DNA of 8,397 nucleotides from Desulfobacterales bacterium (GTDB lineage: Bacteria; Desulfobacterota; Desulfobacteria; Desulfobacterales; JAUCGF01): contig JAOZRC010000209.1 in the NCBI GenBank assembly GCA_029940345.1, positions 1 through 8,397 on the forward strand, read 5' to 3'. The notes below the pieces were generated by a model. That model had not been told where the DNA came from. It did not search any database and saw only the letters and a list, made by a program, of their open reading frames with translations. A program made the translations under genes and the position numbers. Shown here piece by piece: positions 1 through 4,027 of this stretch (position 1 is its first letter; every line of letters begins with the position of its first letter).

Positions 1-99
1 GATTGAGGAACGTAACCTGACGAATTCAGGCTGATGTCAGGTTTCGTTCCTCAATCCAACCTACGACCCCATTTAGTGTCCCAGCTTATGTTGGTAGCC
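1..99 (+). repeat. Partial copy of a palindromic intergenic repeat
   Basis: The window opens inside a palindrome: GATTGAGGAACG at 1-12 is the reverse complement of CGTTCCTCAATC at 45-56. Bases 41-99 match 2159-2217 over 59 aligned positions with four differences and no gaps, in the same orientation. The similarity stops exactly after GGTAGCC (93-99). This copy lacks the outer arms that surround the second copy, so GGCTACC...GGTAGCC is probably the natural unit. It is a non-coding dispersed repeat; its mobility mechanism is not visible. Confidence 0.8.
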
Positions 100-122
100 A
101 TAAGAGGCAATAAAATTATAAC

Positions 123-151
123 TTGCCAAATGCCATAGATTAGAATATTAA
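123..151 (+). promoter_or_regulatory. Candidate sigma-70 promoter for the winged-helix/ferritin-like operon
   Basis: TTGCCA at 123-128 and TATTAA at 146-151 are separated by 17 bases, matching the -35 and -10 consensus at five and four of six positions. It lies about 120 bases upstream of the first gene. An alternative -10, TAGAAT (141-146), has no good -35. This is consensus matching only; this AT-rich sequence could give such a match by chance. Confidence 0.35.
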
Positions 152-223
152 ACCGGGAGAGGTTTTCAGACTGAATCCTGGGTCCGGCAATAGCCGGGTC
201 AAAGGAAATGACGTCATCCGGTT
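151..223 (+). promoter_or_regulatory. Candidate structured leader (possible cis-regulatory RNA)
   Basis: AACCGG (151-156) can pair with CCGGTT (218-223), enclosing three local hairpins: an imperfect one across GGTTTTCAGACTGAATCC (161-178), CCGGC-AATA-GCCGG (184-197), and GTCA...TGAC (198-212) with an A-rich loop. This would be a four-way junction directly upstream of the winged-helix gene. I could not match it to a known riboswitch class. The closing strand overlaps the -10 of the candidate promoter, so either the promoter or the closing stem is wrong. Treat it as a structural hypothesis. Confidence 0.25.
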
Positions 224-269
224 AAAGGCTAACTAAAGTATATTTACAATCATCAAAGGAGAAAGAAAT

Positions 270-446
270 ATGGAAGACAAGGTTTTGGAAGCGATGCAGA
301 AAGCCGGAAAACCGGTCCGGCCGGGTGAGGTGGCTAAAATCATCGGTGAGGAAAGCAAGGCTGTTTCCAAGGCGATTAGCGCTCTTAAAGCCAAAGGAAA
401 GGTGGTGTCCCCGAAAAGGTGCTACTACGCACCGAATGACGCCTAG
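270..446 (+). CDS. Small winged-helix DNA-binding protein (58 aa)
   Basis: This short gene encodes a 58-residue basic protein that fits a minimal winged-helix fold. Residues 2-12 would form helix 1. Residues 17-27 (RPGEVAKIIGE) and 30-44 (KAVSKAISALKAKGK) have the helix-turn-helix pattern, and the tail (VVSPKRCYYAP) would be the wing. The start is well set: AAAGGAG at 255-261 lies eight bases before the ATG. There is no ligand-binding or metal-binding domain. Similar small proteins occur in anaerobic Desulfobacterota, from memory of the family, and are usually annotated as hypothetical or as transcriptional regulators. It lies 58 bases upstream of the ferritin-like gene on the same strand, so co-transcription and control of that gene are plausible. 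The regulatory role is inferred; a general nucleic-acid-binding role is equally possible. Confidence 0.8.
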   Translation: MEDKVLEAMQKAGKPVRPGEVAKIIGEESKAVSKAISALKAKGKVVSPKRCYYAPNDA

Positions 447-504
447 TACGGTAACATTTTTTATCTAATTCAAAACAGCTTCTGATGCAACCAAGGGAGG
501 TAGT

Positions 505-966
505 ATGAGTTTTCAATCAATCGAAGAAATCATTAAATTTGCAATCGAAAATGAGAAAGACGCCATTGCCTTTTACACGGACCTGAGCGAACAGGAAACC
601 TTCGCAAGTGCCAAGAAGACATTTATCGCATTTGCCGAAGAGGAAAGAAAGCATAAAAAAATGCTGGAAGATTTCAGCAGCGATAAGGAAAAAATCGCTT
701 CCTATGAATACAAATGGATTCCTGATATAAAGCGTAGTGACTATATGACGGAAATTTCATACAAGTCGGGTATGCCCTACGAGGACATCTTATTGTTAGC
801 CATGAAGCGCGAGGAAAAGTCTCTCAATCTATACAACGAACTGGCGGGCAAAACCGAAAATGATGCTTGTATCCGGTTATTTAAAGCGCTTGCTCAAGAA
901 GAAGCCAAACATAAGTTAGGTATTGAATCAATCTTTGACGATATCAGGGCGGAGCAAGGAGACTAA
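505..966 (+). CDS. Rubrerythrin-like diiron ferritin-like protein (no rubredoxin domain)
   Basis: The protein is a four-helix-bundle diiron protein of the rubrerythrin/ferritin-like superfamily. It carries the paired metal-ligand pattern: Glu17 with Tyr24 seven residues on, then Glu47-x-x-His50 in helix 2; Glu103 with Tyr110, then Glu133-x-x-His136 in helix 4. The two halves are visibly similar. There is no CxxC rubredoxin module, so electrons must come from a separate partner. In anaerobes, relatives reduce peroxide or handle iron during oxidative stress; the exact substrate cannot be read from the sequence. A strong ribosome binding site, AAGGGAGGT (493-501), precedes the ATG. It is probably transcribed with the winged-helix gene upstream. 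Within 40 bases after the stop, a small mobile element begins. Confidence 0.9.
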   Translation: MSFQSIEEIIKFAIENEKDAIAFYTDLSEQETFASAKKTFIAFAEEERKHKKMLEDFSSDKEKIASYEYKWIPDIKRSDYMTEISYKSGMPYEDILLLAMKREEKSLNLYNELAGKTENDACIRLFKALAQEEAKHKLGIESIFDDIRAEQGD

Positions 967-995
967 AAACTTTTTATTTTTCGATTATTGCGGCC

Positions 996-1134
996 AAGCA
1001 ATCGTAACCGTTCACTCCCCTATGTGCAAACAAACGCGGGATAGCTTCCCACGCCAGACACTCACGCACAGTTACGATTCATGTAAAGCGGAAAGCCGTT
1101 CCGCTCATGCGAGAGTGAACGGTTACAAGCAATC
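996..1134 (+). mobile_element. IS66-like miniature element, copy 1, with 8-bp target duplication
   Basis: The element itself is 1004-1126 (123 bp). Its ends are perfect 14-bp inverted repeats starting GTAACCGTTCAC. It is flanked by AAGCAATC at 996-1003 and again at 1127-1134, a perfect 8-bp target duplication. GTAA-type ends with 8-bp duplications are characteristic of the IS66 family, so a trans-acting IS66-type transposase is the likely mover. It has no coding capacity. Inside are a hairpin AGCGGAA...TTCCGCT (1087-1105) and a second, decayed hairpin near 1032-1051. It is homologous over its whole length to the inverse of 1818-1941. Confidence 0.88.
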
Positions 1135-1158
1135 TCGTCAATTATCCACATCATAATG

Positions 1159-1186
1159 GCGTTCCCATGCTTCTGCGTGGGAACGC
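1159..1186. repeat. Short REP-like hairpin
   Basis: GCGTTCCCATGC (1159-1170) pairs with GCGTGGGAACGC (1175-1186) around a TTCT loop: a 12-bp stem with one G-T pair. It is the kind of GC-rich palindrome found dispersed between genes in many proteobacteria. ATAATG before it and ATAACG after it are near-identical, perhaps a decayed duplication. There is no T-run, so it is not an obvious intrinsic terminator. Confidence 0.6.
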
Positions 1187-1419
1187 ATAACGGGCATTTA
1201 TCATTTCCTCGACTTTAGTGCCAGCCATCGAAACGGCAAAGCAGCCTAAAACCCCACCTTTTCTTGGAAACATAAGCCGGCAAGGGCAGACCATTCTTTC
1301 CTACAACTCCCCTAACACCCTACCCCAGCACCTCCTTTCGTTTATATAGCACTTAAAATGACAAGTCAGAGTAATAAAAGTTTAAGATTTGGCACGAGGA
1401 TAGGGAGCGGCCAAAGGCT
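1187..1419. other. Intergenic stretch with no recognisable gene
   Basis: No convincing reading frame, RNA gene or repeat is visible here. A minus-strand frame of 47 codons (1151-1294) runs into the neighbouring hairpin and has no ribosome binding site at its start. TTTGGCACGAGGATAGG near 1388 looks like half of a sigma-54 promoter but lacks the TTGC -12 element. The stretch is probably a decayed spacer. Confidence 0.5.
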
Positions 1420-1784
1420 ATGATCAGGGGGTGCATTCCCCAAATGGCAGTAATCAGCTAATTTCGAAGGTGACAATATTGTTTCGATCAAAAATATCAG
1501 TCAGTTATAATAGTCAATGCTGATTAATGAAAAAAAGCCCTGAAAGGGCGAACTTTTAAAGCTCAGGGCATCGCCCTGGGACCGTTATTATGTGACCATT
1601 AGCCCTGAAAGGGCGGGCTAGTGTGAAAAGGCAGTGGAAAGATCGCCAGCCCGCCCTTTCAGGGCTGATAATACAATATATCCAGACCCAGGGCGATGCC
1701 CTGGGCTCTAGTAGTACGCGCTTTCAGCGCTAACCTCACAGGTCGAAATTTTTATGCCATTTTGGGAATGCACCCATGATCAGG
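1420..1784. mobile_element. 347-bp non-coding element with GGGTGCA ends and 9-bp target duplication
   Basis: The element is 1429-1775. Its 21-bp inverted ends (1429-1449 and 1755-1775) begin GGGTGCATTCCC and differ at one position. It is flanked on both sides by ATGATCAGG (1420-1428 and 1776-1784), a perfect 9-bp direct repeat that reads as a target duplication. No transposase or other gene fits inside; the interior carries the symmetric hairpin cassette at 1536-1731. It shares the tip heptamer and 9-bp duplication with the element at 2367-2552, implying the same transposase type. Families making 8-10 bp duplications with GG-starting ends include IS1, IS256 and the IS903 group; I cannot choose among them. 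Confidence 0.82.
1536..1731. repeat. Mirror-symmetric cassette of six hairpin words
   Basis: Three words on the left are repeated as reverse complements on the right in register about 1633.5. The outer word is AGCCCTGAAAGGGCG (1536-1550) against 1717-1731. The middle word, 1561-1580, faces 1687-1706 with one mismatch. The inner word, 1601-1619, faces 1648-1666 perfectly over 19 bp. The matching spacers have equal length (10/10 and 20/20 bases) but unrelated sequence. Each word is also a small hairpin by itself. The outer pair differs by a C-to-G and G-to-C change that keeps pairing (GCCCT...AGGGC against GCGCT...AGCGC). A TATAAT at 1506-1511, with only a weak -35, lies just upstream; transcription is not shown. 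Confidence 0.85.
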
Positions 1785-1809
1785 CATGCACAACAGTATG
1801 TCTTCCACT

Positions 1810-1949
1810 GATAAAGCGTAACCGTTCACTCCCTCCTTAAGCGGAACGGCTTTCCGCTCTACATAATCGCGCCATGCGTGAGTTTGTAGCGCGGGAAGCT
1901 GTCCCGCGTTAGTTTGAACGTAGGGGGGAGTGAACGGTTACGATAACGC
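1810..1949 (-). mobile_element. IS66-like miniature element, copy 2 (inverted)
   Basis: The element is 1818-1941 (124 bp), running from GTAACCGTTCACTCCC to its inverse. It is flanked by GATAAAGC (1810-1817) and GATAACGC (1942-1949), an 8-bp target duplication with one later mutation. Read on the minus strand it aligns end to end with copy 1, including the hairpin AGCGGAA...TTCCGCT. Its second hairpin, GCGGGA-AGCTG-TCCCGC near 1891-1907, is intact here but damaged in copy 1. It is non-coding and was presumably moved by an IS66-type transposase in trans. Confidence 0.87.
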
Positions 1950-2048
1950 AGTGAAATTGATTATCTGAACGTCTATTGATCAATCAGTACAATAGTGGTA
2001 CATCTTTTGCATTTCCAAATATCATACGATATGAACAGGATACTGTTC

Positions 2049-2265
2049 TACTTGGGAATGGGGACAAAATAACTTACCCATTTTGGCTACCCACATAAGA
2101 CGGGACGGTCGTAGGTTGGGTTGAGGAACGAAACTCAACATCGGGCTGTATTCGTTGGGTTTCGTTCCTCAATCTAACCTACGACTGCATTTAGTGTCCC
2201 AGCTTATGCTGGTAGCCCCCATTTGCACTCCGGAATGGGGAAGTTATTTCGTCCCCGTTACTTGG
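2049..2265. repeat. Nested palindromic element flanked by a 7-bp direct repeat
   Basis: GGGGACAAAATAACTT (2060-2075) is inverted at 2241-2256 with one mismatch. TACTTGG occurs just outside on both sides (2049-2055 and 2259-2265), suggesting a target duplication around 2056-2258. The sequence between the direct repeats is not perfectly symmetric at its extreme ends (GAAT on the left, GT on the right), so the exact boundaries are uncertain. The interior holds the palindromic unit at 2085-2217. No coding sequence is present and no family could be assigned. Confidence 0.65.
2085..2217 (+). repeat. Second copy of the window-start palindromic unit (complete)
   Basis: The unit runs from GGCTACC to GGTAGCC. 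Its arms pair in blocks: GTAGGTTGGGTTGAGGAACG on the left against the inverted CGTTCCTCAATCTAACCTAC on the right, then CATAAG/CTTATG and GGGAC/GTCCC further out. The right arm, 2159-2217, is nearly identical to 41-99 in the same orientation. It sits concentrically inside the element at 2056-2258, either as a nested insertion or as its core. Confidence 0.75.
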
Positions 2266-2357
2266 TATATTTTGTGATTTCTTGATAAAAGCTAAATCAA
2301 CAGTTGATAATTTATTAACAGTAAACTAAAAATAGTAATTGGTTCATTAAGAATGCT

Positions 2358-2561
2358 TGTCAGTCAGGGTGCAGTTCAATAATTTAGATTTTTTGAAAAA
2401 TCTCCCATAATAATTTATTAACTTGTTGATTTTACTGTGTTTTACTAAATCGTATAAATTAAAAGCATGTTTTTGCAAGTCATTGAAATTAATCGATATT
2501 TTGATAAATTAAAAACATATGTTTCTGATATCTAAATTATTGAATTGCACCCTGTCAGTCA
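2358..2561. mobile_element. 186-bp AT-rich miniature element with GGGTGCA ends and 9-bp duplication
   Basis: The element is 2367-2552. Its 23-bp inverted ends (2367-2389 and 2530-2552) begin GGGTGCA and differ at one position. TGTCAGTCA lies immediately outside on both sides (2358-2366 and 2553-2561), a perfect 9-bp target duplication. Because that duplication starts TG and ends CA, the ends could instead be read as CAGGGTGCA with a 5-bp duplication, but the sister element at 1429-1775 supports the 9-bp reading. The interior is AT-rich and non-coding, with a short direct repeat (ATAAATTAAAA near 2455 and 2504). It lies 165 bases upstream of the receiver/PAS gene and could affect its promoter. 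Confidence 0.85.
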
Positions 2562-2726
2562 TAAGTTCTTACAAGTTACTGAAATCATCGAAACCATCAA
2601 TATGATATCTAATTTACCAGTTTAAATTAATTCAATGGGTTACGTAACAATTTAACACTTAAAACTTGTAACTGTGAAGATGAATAGGAGCTGATTTTTA
2701 ACTTTAAGGGTCAAAGAGGAATAACC
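2562..2726 (+). promoter_or_regulatory. Upstream region of the phosphorelay genes
   Basis: This AT-rich stretch should hold the promoter for the gene at 2727. TATGAT (2601-2606) is a possible -10 without a good -35. GTTACGTAAC (2639-2648) is a perfect 10-bp palindrome and could be an operator. AGAGGA (2715-2720) is the ribosome binding site, six bases before the ATG. Promoter placement is uncertain. Confidence 0.35.
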
Positions 2727-3989
2727 ATGATTGCTTTTTTTTGTGAAGAGTGCGGTGGAAGAAATACAATTGATTTAGATACATTAAACAAAAAGAAAAG
2801 CCATATTGAATGCCAGTTTTGTCAAGAATTGGTTCCGCTTCCGGAATTTCGAAATAACGCCCTGGGAAAGAATTTGATCAATACCAAAAGCTTTCTAATC
2901 CTTGTCGCAGATGATGAGGAAGCTCACCGGGATCTTCTTAAAATGATGCTGGAAGACGAATATTCGATCATTACCGCAAACGGCGGCAAGGAAACTCTTC
3001 GCTTGGCTCTTGAAGCGAATCCGGACCTAATCCTCTTGGACGTTATGATGCCGGACATGCTAGGGCCCGAAGTTTGCCGGCAATTAAAGGCAAATAAACA
3101 GACGCGTCATATACCGGTTATTTTCGTCACTTCAATGGCTGATATCAGTGATGAACAAAAGGGACTCGAAGCCGGTGCCGTGGATTACATCGCCAAGCCT
3201 ATTAAGCTTTCGATTACCAAAACCCGAATAGCCATTCATCTGGAATTAAAAAGACAGTCAGATCACCGCAAAAAAGAAGCCCTGAAATTTAACGAATCCA
3301 TTAAGTGGCTTGAACAACAAGTGATGGATCACCAATTGGCCGAAATGGAAGCGCAACAAGTTAAATTGGAATTGGAACAAACGCTGGACGTTGTCGATGA
3401 TATTGTTACGGTTCTGGATGTTAAAAAGCGAATTGTTCGGGCGAATAAAACGGCTTGCCGCATTCTTCAAAAGAGCGCCGATGAACTGGTGGGTAAATAT
3501 TGCTATGAGGTTTTCTTTGGCGCCTCGAAACCGTGCGACAACTGCCCTGAAATCGCGGAACTGTCCAGCTCGGCAGCGAAACCTCTCAGAATTGTTAATG
3601 AAACGCTTGGCAAAACATTCTTGATGAATCTTTTCCCGCGATTTGATGACAACGGCACGCTGATCGGGTGCATGCATGTTGCCAGGGAAATCACTCTGCC
3701 ACAAATGGCGGCAGCCTTCCTGCAAAAAAAAACAGCGGAAGACCCGGTGTGTGAAATGGTGCAGCGCGGTGACCTGAACCGTGCGAATATCGACAACCTG
3801 TTAACTGTAATGAACACTCTCAGTACTATTTTACTTAACAATGAACTCATACGCATTTCCAACCAAAATGACGCTGATATATCTATCAAAACCAAACGGA
3901 TCAGCGATGCGGTCAGCCAGGCGTCAATGCTGATCACTGAAACGGTTAATGAGGCGATCAGCCCTAATACCGACCCCTCAAAAAATTGA
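2727..3989 (+). CDS. Zinc-ribbon / receiver / PAS protein with a degenerate kinase-like C-terminus
   Basis: The 420-residue soluble protein begins with a probable zinc ribbon (CxxC at 6-9 and 29-32). A complete receiver domain follows at about 56-175: Asp62-Asp63, phosphoacceptor Asp105 in DVMMPD, Thr135 and Lys157. A linker likely to be coiled coil (about 175-220) leads to a PAS domain (about 218-325) carrying Cys259 and PCDNCP (Cys270, Cys273), a cysteine pattern common in Desulfobacterota PAS domains. The last 70 residues resemble a HisKA dimerisation domain: NLLTV at 357-361 matches the HDFNNLLTV box, but Ala353 stands where the histidine should be. No ATPase domain follows. It therefore cannot be an autophosphorylating kinase as written; it may be a phosphate-accepting partner or scaffold for the hybrid kinase 38 bases downstream. 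The start has a clear ribosome binding site. Confidence 0.88.
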   Translation: MIAFFCEECGGRNTIDLDTLNKKKSHIECQFCQELVPLPEFRNNALGKNLINTKSFLILVADDEEAHRDLLKMMLEDEYSIITANGGKETLRLALEANPDLILLDVMMPDMLGPEVCRQLKANKQTRHIPVIFVTSMADISDEQKGLEAGAVDYIAKPIKLSITKTRIAIHLELKRQSDHRKKEALKFNESIKWLEQQVMDHQLAEMEAQQVKLELEQTLDVVDDIVTVLDVKKRIVRANKTACRILQKSADELVGKYCYEVFFGASKPCDNCPEIAELSSSAAKPLRIVNETLGKTFLMNLFPRFDDNGTLIGCMHVAREITLPQMAAAFLQKKTAEDPVCEMVQRGDLNRANIDNLLTVMNTLSTILLNNELIRISNQNDADISIKTKRISDAVSQASMLITETVNEAISPNTDPSKN

Positions 3990-4027
3990 TATAAGTACTT
4001 ACACCTCTCAAAGAAACAGATAATAAA

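Noticed and set aside
151..235. Cyclic-di-GMP (GEMM) or glycine riboswitch
   Set aside because: Fragments such as AAAGGCTAAC and GGGAGAGG recall these classes, but the conserved core sequences and stem order are not present.
923..1156. Plus-strand reading frame overlapping the end of the ferritin-like gene
   Set aside because: It starts inside that gene and runs through the IS66-like element; the predicted protein has no recognisable fold and there is no ribosome binding site.
1151..1294. Minus-strand frame of 47 codons
   Set aside because: It translates a REP-like hairpin at its end and has no suitable ribosome binding site. The AAAGGAGGT on that strand is too far upstream and is followed by a stop.
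1388..1410. Possible sigma-54 promoter (TTGGCAC)
   Set aside because: The -12 element (TTGC at the right spacing) is missing and no gene follows.
1536..1731. CRISPR-like array
   Set aside because: The words alternate between two sequences and reverse orientation at the centre, with 10- and 20-base spacers; there is no uniform direct repeat and no cas gene.
1942..2055. Small palindromes ATTGATCAAT (1975-1984) and TCATA-CGA-TATGA (2022-2034)
   Set aside because: They are short, AT-rich and not next to a gene start, so chance is the simplest explanation.
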